A DNA stretch of 16,599 nt from Chitinophagaceae bacterium (GTDB lineage: Bacteria; Bacteroidota; Bacteroidia; Chitinophagales; Chitinophagaceae), in NCBI GenBank assembly GCA_025362915.1, contig JANYEU010000255.1:1-16599 (forward strand), written 5' to 3'. Below the pieces are notes generated by a model, which was given only the letters and a program-made list of their open reading frames with translations, ran no database searches and was not told the origin of the DNA. Shown here piece by piece: positions 7,092-15,107 of the stretch. Position numbers and translations under genes: made by a program. The first letter of the stretch is position 1. Every line of letters starts with the position of its first letter.

Positions 7092-7126
7092 AACAGCCCC
7101 GAAAGTTTAAAACCATCGGGGCTGTT
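7092..7126 (-). terminator. Terminator hairpin downstream of the MG2/TonB-plug gene
   Basis: A perfect 11-bp stem (AACAGCCCCGA at 7092-7102, TCGGGGCTGTT at 7116-7126) with a 13-nt loop lies about 70 bp past the stop codon of the leftward 822-residue gene. On the minus strand it is followed by GTGTTTTCCTT, a weak U-rich tail. No rightward gene would need it. Confidence 0.65.
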
Positions 7127-7175
7127 TGTAAGTGTATCAGTGTATCTAAGACTAATGGATTGCTTCTTACTTATT

Positions 7176-7195
7176 AGATGGGTTATAACCCATCT
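7176..7195. repeat. Perfect 20-bp palindrome directly behind a stop codon
   Basis: AGATGGGTTATAACCCATCT is a perfect palindrome ending at the base next to the stop codon (7196-7198) of the leftward MG2/TonB-plug gene. In RNA it would form a tight hairpin, with no U-tail following. It could stabilise the 3' end, assist the terminator at 7092-7126, or bind a protein. Confidence 0.6.
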
Positions 7196-9664
7196 CTACT
7201 CGATTATCTTTTCTATCCTTGCCATTTTGCCATCGGTGTTTATGCCTTCAAGAACAAAGCGTAACCGTTTAGTGATATCATTGTTGAAGAACTCTATCTG
7301 AACGGTTTTTGTTTTGCCGTTAGTTAGCACATAAGGATTCCAATAAAGGGTGCTTCTGGTATCCTCGGCATTAATATTTGGATTTGTTTCATAATTAGGA
7401 TTGTAAAATTCCTTGTACTGGGTATAGCCTGCCAATGATTGGAAGTTTAAACCCACGCCCGGAGTAGGTTTTACATCACCACCTTTTCTGGTATAAACGC
7501 AAATAGCACCACCCGCGCCACCACTGGAGGGTCCGAAGAAGGGGGGAGGGAAAACCTTTACATAAGCCACATCGTTCATAGAAATAGTTTTAAGTTGATC
7601 TTCTTCCACTGTTACCTCATCGAGATATAATTCTGGTCTGCTTCCTCTCCAGCTTAGGGATACATCTACCCCATTATTTACAATCTGCAAACCGGCAACA
7701 CGCCCTTGTAAGTAAGAAAATACATCTTGTGCTGCTGCTGCAAATGGATCTGTAGTAAGATCAAACTGACGGCTATCACCACCAGAGAACAAGCCACTTG
7801 TATATTTTTCGTCCAGCACGTCCTCGGATCTTTTTGCCCTGGTCTTTACAATTACATCTTCCATCTGGTGTTCTGCCATACGTCTGTCCACCTTTGCTTT
7901 CTCGCTATATAACATCCTACTTCTCTCTAAAAGCAAGGTGTCTTTTACATCATAATTCCATAAAAGAGGAGAGGCCGTAATGGTGCTATATGTTTTGGAA
8001 GGTGCATTGATAAGTCCAGTATTAAAACGAATTTCTACCCTATCGGTTAGGCTTCTATTGCCTGCCAATTGGTAATAAACGTAGGATGTGTCATAGAACA
8101 TTACGCCTCTCTGTTTAAAATTACCTGTTCTATCAACGGGTAATAAGAAACTTTGCTTGCTACTATCCTTGCCCCTCAATATGCAAAAGATACTTTGGTT
8201 TTGCATGGAGCTTTTGTTCAGGTTACCAAATATGGTACCTTTTAGCAGCATATATTCTGTTTCTTTTGGGTTGATGATTGTGGGCAATTTACCATCTACC
8301 ACCGCTTTCCAGTTGAACTTTCTCCAACCGTGTGTAAGCATCACCAAATCCAAGTGTCTGAAAACAGAATCTTCCTTACTGGCAAAATAGTAGGCGGCAT
8401 TGTTTACTGTTCCTTTTATATCGCCACTCAATAATAAATCGGAAACAATATTATAACCTGCATCCGTTAATAGATTTGCATCAGTAACTGCAACAGACAT
8501 ATTGGATAATAGGGAGTCGTCCACTTCTATTTCTATGGTGTTCATCGCCCTTTTATCCAATCCTTTTTTGGTAACCCGTACTTGCGGCGTAAACAAAAAC
8601 TTGTAATTGTTTACAAAAACAACCCGTTCAGCAATGGGTGTATAATTAGCGTCGAATAGTGTTATCTGAAGTACGCCAGAGGGCAGCTCTGTTGTAGGTA
8701 TCTCCCCTATTGCTGCGGTACGTTTGCTCAGGTTTATTTTGGATTTATATACTTCATGTTGGTGCATGGTTGCAATAACGTACATGGCACTCATGTTTTC
8801 GCCAGCTTCCTTACTTCTATTTACATAGAAAAGCGTCTTGCTTCTTGTAGGTTCTGCCTGTAAGGACGCACCAGATTGCAACCCGATGGGTAAGTTGCTG
8901 TTATGTGTGGCACCATAATCATCAACCCAAGTAACTGAAATTGGTTGCAAACTATCAGGCTGCACATTGAAACTACCCATGCCATCATGTTCCGTGGCAA
9001 ATGAATCTATAAATTCCCCTTTACTATTTTTCAATGCACCAACAGCACCAACTGGCAACCCAAATTCATTATTGATAAGGAATGCGACTCTATTGGTAAC
9101 CCCATTTAGGATATTGCCACCTTCTGGAAAAAACTGTATGGGAGGGGTGTGTTTTTTGGGAGGGGTGGCAACTACGGCTTCTCCTTTTTCTACTTTAGTT
9201 GCTTTCTTGGGTTGATCCACCTTGCCAATAGTCTTTTCGCCCGGCACCTGATCTACCTTTATGTCTTTATTGAAAATAAAGGCAGTATCAAAATTCAGCA
9301 TCCATTGTGTGTAGGCTTTTACGTGTACAAACCTTCCTTTATAATCGGCAGGAATGGCAAACTGTCCCCTTGCACTTGAGGCAAATATGGGTGTCATGGT
9401 ATGTTTTAATAATATTCCCTTATCATCAAACCAATCAACATAAAAGTTCTTGCTACAATCGGAAAGGTCGAGCCCAGTTATGATATACGCTTTATACCAA
9501 ACGGTTTCCCCTTTGTAATAAATACCTTTATCGAAATGAAGGTGCGCTTTTTCTTGCGGATAATCATCGGCGTATTTTGCCAAGGTAGAATCAATTTTTT
9601 GGGCAGATAATCGATAGCAAAATAAAAAAAGGAGCGCAATTAGCAGCATAAACTTATTATTCAT
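7196..9664 (-). CDS. Envelope protein with MG2 (macroglobulin-like) domain and TonB-receptor plug domain, no barrel
   Basis: This 822-residue secreted protein has a signal peptide (MNNKFMLLIALLFLFCYRLS, cleaved near 22). An MG2-like beta domain follows at about 30-150, with the family motif 'HLHFDKGIYYKGETVWYKAY' at 41-60 and then 'GQFAIPADYKGRFVHVKAYT'. The middle is a run of further beta domains. A TonB-plug-like domain spans about 600-725: 'DVIVKTRAKRS', 'DVFSYLQGRVAGLQIV', 'YLDEV', and the closing 'GGAGGAICVYTRKG'. It ends with 'DTRSTLYWNPYVLTNGKTKT', a conserved tail of this family. There is no outer-membrane barrel, so it is not a transporter itself. Such proteins are common in Bacteroidota, but their role is not settled; a part in outer-membrane assembly or interaction with TonB-dependent systems is inference. 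The gene to its right is same-strand, 137 bp away, and may be co-transcribed. Confidence 0.8.
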   Translation of the reverse strand: MNNKFMLLIALLFLFCYRLSAQKIDSTLAKYADDYPQEKAHLHFDKGIYYKGETVWYKAYIITGLDLSDCSKNFYVDWFDDKGILLKHTMTPIFASSARGQFAIPADYKGRFVHVKAYTQWMLNFDTAFIFNKDIKVDQVPGEKTIGKVDQPKKATKVEKGEAVVATPPKKHTPPIQFFPEGGNILNGVTNRVAFLINNEFGLPVGAVGALKNSKGEFIDSFATEHDGMGSFNVQPDSLQPISVTWVDDYGATHNSNLPIGLQSGASLQAEPTRSKTLFYVNRSKEAGENMSAMYVIATMHQHEVYKSKINLSKRTAAIGEIPTTELPSGVLQITLFDANYTPIAERVVFVNNYKFLFTPQVRVTKKGLDKRAMNTIEIEVDDSLLSNMSVAVTDANLLTDAGYNIVSDLLLSGDIKGTVNNAAYYFASKEDSVFRHLDLVMLTHGWRKFNWKAVVDGKLPTIINPKETEYMLLKGTIFGNLNKSSMQNQSIFCILRGKDSSKQSFLLPVDRTGNFKQRGVMFYDTSYVYYQLAGNRSLTDRVEIRFNTGLINAPSKTYSTITASPLLWNYDVKDTLLLERSRMLYSEKAKVDRRMAEHQMEDVIVKTRAKRSEDVLDEKYTSGLFSGGDSRQFDLTTDPFAAAAQDVFSYLQGRVAGLQIVNNGVDVSLSWRGSRPELYLDEVTVEEDQLKTISMNDVAYVKVFPPPFFGPSSGGAGGAICVYTRKGGDVKPTPGVGLNFQSLAGYTQYKEFYNPNYETNPNINAEDTRSTLYWNPYVLTNGKTKTVQIEFFNNDITKRLRFVLEGINTDGKMARIEKIIE

Positions 9665-9801
9665 ATTTGAAGTTTGTAAATTTTATTAATTAGCAATCCA
9701 ATGAAAGGTTAAAAAAGTTTTGCAAAGTAAGTGGGTGTGTCGTAATCACTCATAAAATACATCATTCAATCGCTGAATATCCTTTTTACAAGGTGAATTT
9801 A

Positions 9802-10569
9802 TTACTCGTCCCTTTTGCGGATACTTTCCTTGATTTTCAGATACCTGTATTCCTTAAAATGTTGCTCTATATAATAGCCCAACTCCAAATCGTTGAATTG
9901 TTGTAGTAACTCATAATCGGGTTTGCACTTACGCATAAAGGTATCAATCTCTGGGCTTTGCAGCTTGGTAATCTTTCGTACCAATAGCTTGGAAAACCTG
10001 TAATTAATATATCTGTCCTGCTCTTGCTGCACCAATCTGTTTTGAAGGAATTGCAAATTTCTGTTTCGTCGGAATCGGAACATATTTATCAGTTCATCCA
10101 AATCCAATCCAACTGTAGTTCCTCCGGGGCTGTAGGTATTATCTGTACTCAGCTTTATGCCTGGCTTTTTAAAGTCGAAATACTTTTGGTAATCCTTTCT
10201 ATTTTGTATTGAATCCAGCCTATAGTCTTTTGTTCTAACAGTTACCGGGGGAAGTTCTACCGCTTTTAGATGTATGCTGATATCAAAATTGCTTGGGTCG
10301 CCGATGGTATCAACTGCGTATTTCATTGTGTTTTTATTGAGCAATGAAAACCAGATAGAATCCTTAACACGCACTGTGAGGCTATACCTACCAGAAGAAT
10401 CTGTAACAGTTCCCCTTCCCGAAGTACTTCTCACCGTTACTGCCTCAATTGGATTTCTGGCAGAGATATCATAAACGGTTCCGCTGATAGTGATGAATTG
10501 AGATTTTGCAGGAAAATAAAGCATTCCCAAAAACAGTATGCAAACAATATATCTGTACTTTTTTATCAA
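9802..10569 (-). CDS. Secreted protein with carboxypeptidase-regulatory-like (CarboxypepD_reg) domain
   Basis: This 255-residue protein has a signal peptide (MIKKYRYIVCILFLGMLYFP, cleaved near SQ at 24). A beta-sandwich domain follows at about 26-115: 'ITISGTVYDISARNPIEAVT', 'GRGTVTDSSGRYSLTV' and 'IHLKAVELPPVTV'. This is the pattern of the regulatory-like domain found at the front of TonB-dependent receptors and alone in many Bacteroidota. The C-terminal half is basic and helical, rich in R, K, Q and N ('FRFRRNRNLQFLQNRLVQQEQ'), and of unknown fold. It lies just upstream of the MG2/TonB-plug gene in the same direction, suggesting a shared envelope role. No enzyme active site is visible. Confidence 0.75.
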   Translation of the reverse strand: MIKKYRYIVCILFLGMLYFPAKSQFITISGTVYDISARNPIEAVTVRSTSGRGTVTDSSGRYSLTVRVKDSIWFSLLNKNTMKYAVDTIGDPSNFDISIHLKAVELPPVTVRTKDYRLDSIQNRKDYQKYFDFKKPGIKLSTDNTYSPGGTTVGLDLDELINMFRFRRNRNLQFLQNRLVQQEQDRYINYRFSKLLVRKITKLQSPEIDTFMRKCKPDYELLQQFNDLELGYYIEQHFKEYRYLKIKESIRKRDE

Positions 10570-10669
10570 AATAAATCCTTTAGATAGCGTAATATTAAGA
10601 CTGCAAAACCTTAGAAAGTATCAAGTAAATATTATTAACTGTTTTTTGGGGAAAAAGAGGAAATCAATC

Positions 10670-10813
10670 AGGATATTTTACCACAAAGTACACAATGGTT
10701 TTTACAAGGAAGCACTATGATTACCCAGGAAATATAACCATAATTGATTCGTTGTACAACAACTTTGTGGACTTGAGTTTCTTTTCTTAGTATTCCTTGT
10801 GGTAAAACATCCT
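10670..10813. repeat. 144-bp inverted-repeat element containing CCACAAAGT-type repeats
   Basis: The ends 10670-10688 and 10795-10813 are inverted repeats matching at 17 of 19 positions. The perfect 11-bp core is TTTTACCACAA (10676-10686) and TTGTGGTAAAA (10797-10807). A further inverted CCACAAAGT / ACTTTGTGG pair is present inside (10681-10689, 10772-10780). CCACAAAGTACACAA-like strings recur as dispersed intergenic repeats in Bacteroidota, which is the likely explanation. The right end lies 28 bp past the stop codon of the leftward esterase. No target duplication is clear. Confidence 0.55.
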
Positions 10814-10840
10814 ACGTAATAACAAGAGGGGTTTATTACA

Positions 10841-11572
10841 TCAAAACTTGGTTTCCAGTATGTGTGGCAGCATTTTTAGCCATGTTCCCCAATCATGTTT
10901 TATGTCATTGCCCCAAACACTCAAGTCGTGCCAAATACCTTTTTCCCATAATGTATGCGCAAACCTTCTGTTGGCATCAGGGTCTTCGTAAACCCCACTT
11001 CCTGTGTAGATATGTATGTGGTGACTTGCCTTTATTTTAGATAGATACCAATCGTCCGTTAGGTTGGGTATATAGTGATAAGGGCTATTTAGATACACTT
11101 GCTCATCCCAATAGCCATTGGTATATTCTGTCAAATCGTATATGCCGCTCATACTTACAACCCCATTGATAATGTCTGGGCGTTTTAAAAACAGGTTCAT
11201 TGCGTGTAATGATCCGAAAGAAGCACCACAAGTATATACAAATGTATCGTGCCCAGATTCGTTGCGTATATATGGAATCACTTCATTGTAAACGTAATGG
11301 TTAAATTGGTTTTGCCTAATGGCTTTGTGTGCAGGTAGCATGCTTTTATTCATCCAGCTTTCATTGTTGATGCTGTTAATACTATATACTTTTACTTTTC
11401 CCGCCTCTATCAATGGGGCGATTGCTTTTATCAGTCCAAAACGCTCATATTCCAGATAATCTGCCGCAGCAGTGGGCAGTAGCAATAGGCAAAAACCTAA
11501 ATGGCCGTAGGTGGCAATAGGCATTGTTCGGTGGAGGGAATGGCTATACCATGACGTATCGTTTTTTTTCAT
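10841..11572 (-). CDS. Alpha/beta-hydrolase esterase (esterase D / PF00756-like)
   Basis: This 243-residue protein starts at 11572 (MKKNDTSWYSHSL). The in-frame ATG at 11641 would add 23 residues without family resemblance and lies inside a repeat-rich stretch. No signal peptide is visible, so it is probably cytoplasmic. The nucleophile elbow is G116-A-S118-F-G120 in 'YTCGASFGSLHAMNLF'. The catalytic His is probably H226 in 'DIKHDWGTW'. The acid is probably D197 or D199 in 'YEDPDANRRF'. 'GVVSMSGIYDLTEY' and 'YLNSPYHYIPNL' are typical of the PF00756 esterase family. The substrate cannot be predicted. Direction matches yceI upstream, but the gap contains twin hairpins, so the two are probably transcribed separately. 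Confidence 0.8.
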   Translation of the reverse strand: MKKNDTSWYSHSLHRTMPIATYGHLGFCLLLLPTAAADYLEYERFGLIKAIAPLIEAGKVKVYSINSINNESWMNKSMLPAHKAIRQNQFNHYVYNEVIPYIRNESGHDTFVYTCGASFGSLHAMNLFLKRPDIINGVVSMSGIYDLTEYTNGYWDEQVYLNSPYHYIPNLTDDWYLSKIKASHHIHIYTGSGVYEDPDANRRFAHTLWEKGIWHDLSVWGNDIKHDWGTWLKMLPHILETKF

Positions 11573-11653
11573 TTTGCAGCAAAAGTTAGATAGTGAATAA
11601 AGGTAATGGTTTAAATTTAAAAGAAGTGAAACAGATTTCAATCTCCAAATGCT

Positions 11654-11732
11654 GCCGTCTGGTCATACTTGTGTGTGACAGGCTAGACGGCGACTTTCTA
11701 GACATATTTGTGTGTGTGGCAGGCTGGAAAGT
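11654..11732. repeat. Two tandem hairpins with conserved loop and covarying stems
   Basis: Hairpin A (11654-11691) has stem arms GCCGTCT / AGACGGC. Hairpin B (11693-11732) has ACTTTCTAG / CTGGAAAGT with one G-U pair. Both enclose almost the same loop, CATA[C/T]TTGTGTGTG..CAGGCT. Stem bases differ between the two while pairing is kept. They lie between yceI and the esterase, just past the yceI stop codon (11744-11746). They may be copies of a dispersed structured repeat; transcription-terminator activity is possible, though no U-tail follows. Confidence 0.65.
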
Positions 11733-11743
11733 GTTAGGCATTA

Positions 11744-12286
11744 CTAGTTTTTCTTGGCGAGAATTTCTAGATTGATAGAAACATTATCAGACATAACCAT
11801 ACTGCCTCCACCTACTTTAAAGTCTCTTCTATTAATGCCGAATGAACCCTTAAAAAGTAAATCATTACCGTGAGGCGATACCGTAAAAGGGAAAGTAACT
11901 TCTTTGGAAATGCCATTGATGGTCAATGTACCTGTTAATACCATTGCTCCTCCATTGGCAGCAGCAGCTACTTTGGTTGATGCAAAATGTAATGTTGTGT
12001 ATTTTGCTACATTAAAATATTCTTCTTTTTTCAAATGATTATCCCTTGCCGAGATGCCTGTATTGATGGTATTGGCATCTACACTCACCTTAAAGTTTGT
12101 TGCATCGGGATTATTGGCAGCGTACTTTATTTCGCCTTTCAAGCCAGTAAAATTTCCTGTTACATTCAGTCCAAAATTCTTGATTGTAAACTTTACCGAT
12201 GAGCCAGCATCTGTTGATGTATAGGTTTGTGAAAAGCCAGCCATTGACAAACAAAGACTGAAAAAAAAACCGAGAAACTTGCCCAT
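11744..12286 (-). CDS. YceI-family periplasmic lipid-binding protein
   Basis: This 180-residue protein has a signal peptide (MGKFLGFFFSLCLSMAGFSQ) and a full YceI lipocalin-like barrel: 'YTSTDAGSSVKFTIKNFG', 'VTGNFTGLKGEIKY', 'INTGISARDNHLKKEEYFNV', 'LTGTLTINGISKEVTFPFTV' and 'FGINRRDFKVGGG'. Family members bind isoprenoid quinone-type or polyprenoid lipids; the ligand here is unknown. The position near ispF (isoprenoid precursor synthesis) is suggestive but may be chance. It has its own upstream region of about 330 bp, in which I could not find a convincing promoter. Confidence 0.88.
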   Translation of the reverse strand: MGKFLGFFFSLCLSMAGFSQTYTSTDAGSSVKFTIKNFGLNVTGNFTGLKGEIKYAANNPDATNFKVSVDANTINTGISARDNHLKKEEYFNVAKYTTLHFASTKVAAAANGGAMVLTGTLTINGISKEVTFPFTVSPHGNDLLFKGSFGINRRDFKVGGGSMVMSDNVSINLEILAKKN

Positions 12287-12362
12287 AATATTTTGAATTA
12301 AGATTGAAAACTGAAACCCCGCGCTATATTATTATTATACCGAAACCATGTTACTCTTTTAA

Positions 12363-12381
12363 CGCTAAACAATGTTTGGCG
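12363..12381. other. Short hairpin in the 12287-12687 gap
   Basis: CGCTAAAC / GTTTGGCG form an 8-bp stem (one G-U) with loop AAT, about 80 bp upstream of the yceI start on the opposite strand. No U-tail follows. The rest of this 400-bp gap, between yceI and the response regulator, is AT-rich. I see no gene and no clear promoter in it, only a weak CATCTTTG string near 12647. Confidence 0.3.
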
Positions 12382-12687
12382 CAAGTTTGTTGCATAGTAC
12401 TCTGTAAAGAGTTAGCATCATCATAAATCTTTTTTGTAAACCGAAATAAACAAGGAATCCTTACACTAAAGTTAATTTGAATGAATTAAGAAAAATAAAA
12501 GGTACATAAAGAACATAAAATATTAATTTAGTTGAATAAAATAAGAAAATAGATATAAATGGAAAGAAAATTGACGACAAATAGAAGTGAAGCTACATCT
12601 GGCGTATCCTTCATTTAAGTGGCTTTTAATGACAAAAGTTATTTTCATCTTTGTATTCAAATAATAACAACGGTAAATATTAGTCTA

Positions 12688-13107
12688 ATGAAAATGGAAA
12701 ACTTAATGAGCCTCAAAGTAATGATAGTAGATGACGACCCAGTGTTTATAATGATAAACAAACTGCGGGTAAAGACAAGTAGCATTGCTGAAAACCCGCT
12801 TACTTACAGTAACGGTAAAGCGGCTTTTGAAGCCTTATTGAATGATAAAGAAACAGAGGACTCTTACCTTGTTTTTCTGGATATTAATATGCCGATAATG
12901 GATGGTTGGGATTTATTGAATGCCATACAAAACACGCCGCTTGCAAACAAGGTTTATGTGGTAATGGTTACTTCGTCTGTTGATGGCAGCGAAAAAGAAA
13001 GAGCAAAAGCATACCCGCAGGTTATTGGTTTTTACGAAAAAGCAATAGATATAAATACTTGCAAAGAGATAAAGGCAAACCCTGCCATATCGCATTTTTA
13101 TGCTTAA
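12688..13107 (+). CDS. Single-domain response regulator (receiver only)
   Basis: The start at 12688 (MKMENLMSLKVMIVDDDPVF) gives 139 residues; earlier in-frame ATGs would add residues that do not fit the fold. All receiver landmarks are present: acidic D15-D16-D17, phosphoacceptor D65 in 'LVFLDINMPIMDGWD', T95 in 'VVMVTSSVD', and K118 in 'FYEKAI'. There is no output domain, so it must act by binding another protein or relaying phosphate, as CheY-like proteins do. No histidine kinase gene is next to it. Its stop codon overlaps that of ispF on the other strand. Confidence 0.88.
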   Translation: MKMENLMSLKVMIVDDDPVFIMINKLRVKTSSIAENPLTYSNGKAAFEALLNDKETEDSYLVFLDINMPIMDGWDLLNAIQNTPLANKVYVVMVTSSVDGSEKERAKAYPQVIGFYEKAIDINTCKEIKANPAISHFYA

Positions 13108-13577
13108 ATTTTTTGCAATAACGCGGTAGCATAAGCTATTAATCCTTCTTCCCGTCCTACATAACCCATATTCTCGGTTGTAGTTGCCTTAATAGAAATA
13201 TCCTTCAATGTAATATTTAAAATACTGGCAATTGCCTCTTGCATCGCAGGGATATATGGTTTTATCTTAGGTGCCTGTAAACACAAGGTCGTATCTATAT
13301 TAATTATTTCGTAGCCTTCTTCAGTAATCAATTCAAACGTCCTTTTCAATAATATTTTACTGTCTATATTTTTAAACTCATTTGAAGTATCAGGAAAGTG
13401 TACACCAATGTCGCCAAGGCAAAGTGCGCCAAGCAATGAATCACAAATGGCATGTAACAATACATCTGCATCACTATGACCCAATGCACCTTTTGTGTGT
13501 GGAATTTTAATGCCGCCTATCCACAAATCCCTTCCTTCAACCATTTGGTGAAAATCTACGCCCGAACCTATTCTCAT
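13104..13577 (-). CDS. ispF: 2-C-methyl-D-erythritol 2,4-cyclodiphosphate synthase
   Basis: At 157 residues this is full length. IspF converts CDP-methylerythritol 2-phosphate to the 2,4-cyclodiphosphate, releasing CMP, in the non-mevalonate isoprenoid pathway. Metal-binding residues D8, H10 ('GSGVDFH') and H42 are present. So are GHSDADVLLHAI (33-44), GDIGVHFPDT (55-64) and KATTTENMGYVGREEG (130-145), which hold the substrate. It lies downstream of porV on the same strand, but a strong terminator ends just 13 bp before its ATG, so it probably depends on readthrough or a hidden promoter. Its stop codon overlaps the stop of the convergent response-regulator gene. Confidence 0.95.
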   Translation of the reverse strand: MRIGSGVDFHQMVEGRDLWIGGIKIPHTKGALGHSDADVLLHAICDSLLGALCLGDIGVHFPDTSNEFKNIDSKILLKRTFELITEEGYEIINIDTTLCLQAPKIKPYIPAMQEAIASILNITLKDISIKATTTENMGYVGREEGLIAYATALLQKI

Positions 13578-13589
13578 ATCATCATTAAT

Positions 13590-13627
13590 TAAAAAAGAGA
13601 AATCGCATTTTTACTGAGGTTTCTCTT
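13590..13627 (-). terminator. Intrinsic terminator of porV, placed just upstream of ispF
   Basis: On the minus strand AAGAGAAA (13627-13620) pairs with TTTCTCTT (13602-13595), followed by a run of seven Ts (13597-13591). It lies about 30 bp after the porV stop and about 13 bp before the ispF start. That position would make it an attenuator-like barrier between the two genes. Confidence 0.75.
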
Positions 13628-13659
13628 CTGCACAAAATATTATTGTTTATTTTAAACAA

Positions 13660-14847
13660 TTAGTTAGGATCAGTAGCTGGAGATGCTGCATTATCGGAAC
13701 CGCCACCATTCAAATCGAATGTAACACCAAACCTAAGTGTATTTGATAAAGGATTTTGATCAATACCCTTGCCTGAAGGCACCAGATAAGACAAATCAAT
13801 GTTGATGATATTATATTTCAACCCTGCACCAAAGGTTAGGTACTTAAGGTTTCCTTGACTTGCATCCTCATAATGATAACCTGTTCTTAAAAAGAACTGA
13901 TCGGCATAACAATACTCTATCCCTGCAGAAGCCTGCAACAATTGAAGTTGGCTACCACCACTAAACGATTTAAAATAACTGCTTACCACACTTTGCGTTT
14001 TGTAGGCAAGTTCTGCCGCAGAATCCTCTTTAGTAACAACATTTGCATTAATTGGTATTGGTGGCGCCGGAACTAATAATTTATTTACATCCAATGAAAA
14101 GGAGATACGGCTACTTTCATTAGGAACTGTAGTATAGGAAACTCCAACTCCCAAATTTGCTGGAATGTAATCTTTATTTAGTGCATCATCTGTATAGCCT
14201 AATTTGCCGCCCAAATTAGATAATGAAACTCCCCAACTTAGTCCTTCCCCATTTTCGCCAGGTGCATTTCTAAATAAGGAAATATCGCCTGCTACCGAAG
14301 TTCCAGTTTTATAAACAGTAGTACCTACCGTATTAGCCAACTTACTGGCTATATAACGAAGACTTACGCCCAAGCCCAACCGATTGCCAAGCTTACGGGT
14401 ATATCCAAAATCAAAAGCATATTCCTTTGGTGAAAACTTCTGTAATTCTTGCCCAGATTCATCAGTAAACTGAATTTCACCTAAACTAAAATAACGGATA
14501 GAGCCAGCAATTGAATTTAACCCATCAATTTTATGATAGCCTGATGCGCAAAGCAAATAAACATCATTCAACCCTAAAGCATTTAACCAAGGCGTGTAAG
14601 TGGCACCAATGGCATTGTCACTTTTTGTGAAGGGTATTTTAGCCAAATTCCAAAAGTTAGAATTCGCATCAGGTGCGGTAGCTACACCCACATCTCCCAT
14701 ACCACCAGCCCTTGCATCGGGAGAAATACGTAGAAAAGGTACTGAGGTAGTAACAATATTAATTGGATTACTTTGCGCATTTGCACTACCTACAATTCCT
14801 CCTACCAATAACAATAGTACAAAACGCTTAACTGATGATTTTTTCAT
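13660..14847 (-). CDS. porV: Type IX secretion system outer-membrane protein PorV (LptO)
   Basis: This 395-residue protein has a signal peptide (MKKSSVKRFVLLLLVGGIVG..SANAQ, 25 residues) and a FadL-like barrel. The N-terminal signature 'VPFLRISPDARAGGMGDVGV' followed by 'DANSNFWNLAKI' is diagnostic. 'FTDESGQELQKFSPKEYAFD' and the C-terminal barrel strands ('FGAGLKYNIINIDLSYLVP', 'NTLRFGVTF') follow. PorV carries cargo from the SprA translocon to the PorU sortase at the cell surface. The usual partner porU is not adjacent here. The tail 'LNGGGSDNAASPATDPN' is short and disordered. Porin-like relatives such as PorQ or PorP are less likely given the N-terminal motif. Confidence 0.88.
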   Translation of the reverse strand: MKKSSVKRFVLLLLVGGIVGSANAQSNPINIVTTSVPFLRISPDARAGGMGDVGVATAPDANSNFWNLAKIPFTKSDNAIGATYTPWLNALGLNDVYLLCASGYHKIDGLNSIAGSIRYFSLGEIQFTDESGQELQKFSPKEYAFDFGYTRKLGNRLGLGVSLRYIASKLANTVGTTVYKTGTSVAGDISLFRNAPGENGEGLSWGVSLSNLGGKLGYTDDALNKDYIPANLGVGVSYTTVPNESSRISFSLDVNKLLVPAPPIPINANVVTKEDSAAELAYKTQSVVSSYFKSFSGGSQLQLLQASAGIEYCYADQFFLRTGYHYEDASQGNLKYLTFGAGLKYNIINIDLSYLVPSGKGIDQNPLSNTLRFGVTFDLNGGGSDNAASPATDPN

Positions 14848-15107
14848 CTAAATGTTTAAATTTAAAGTTTGCAAAATAAAGTAAAGAAAACTACAAATTA
14901 GTAAAAAACGATTTCAATAATGTAGTTAAGCGTAGAAGTGTACCTATAATCTGTATGTTGTAAGAAGAATTTATAAAGTGATTTCTTTTTTTCACTTGCT
15001 GCAATGATACAGCAATTGTTTTTATTTTTTTTAATCTTGAATGAAATCTTTTAATAATAGATTTTATTTTAACCAGTTTTTATAATTTCAACTTACTGGG
15101 AACAATT
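14848..15107. other. AT-rich 5' region of porV
   Basis: This stretch is the porV upstream region (together with the terminator next to it, the gene-free gap is 14848-15181). It is very AT-rich. It has a small hairpin TTGCTG / CAGCAA (14996-15001, 15010-15015) followed by a T-rich run on the plus strand. I could not find an exact TAnnTTTG box for porV on the minus strand, and I see no gene. Confidence 0.35.

Noticed and set aside
6437..7195. tRNA or other known structured RNA gene in the gene-poor stretch
   Set aside because: Hairpins are present, but no cloverleaf or known RNA motif could be drawn; they fit the inverted-repeat element and a terminator.
11654..11732. Two-repeat CRISPR remnant
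   Set aside because: The conserved part is the loop of each hairpin, only 1 bp separates the copies, and there is no spacer-like sequence.
12619..12687. Response-regulator start at 12619
   Set aside because: The 23 extra residues do not fit a receiver domain, which starts with the beta strand after 12688.
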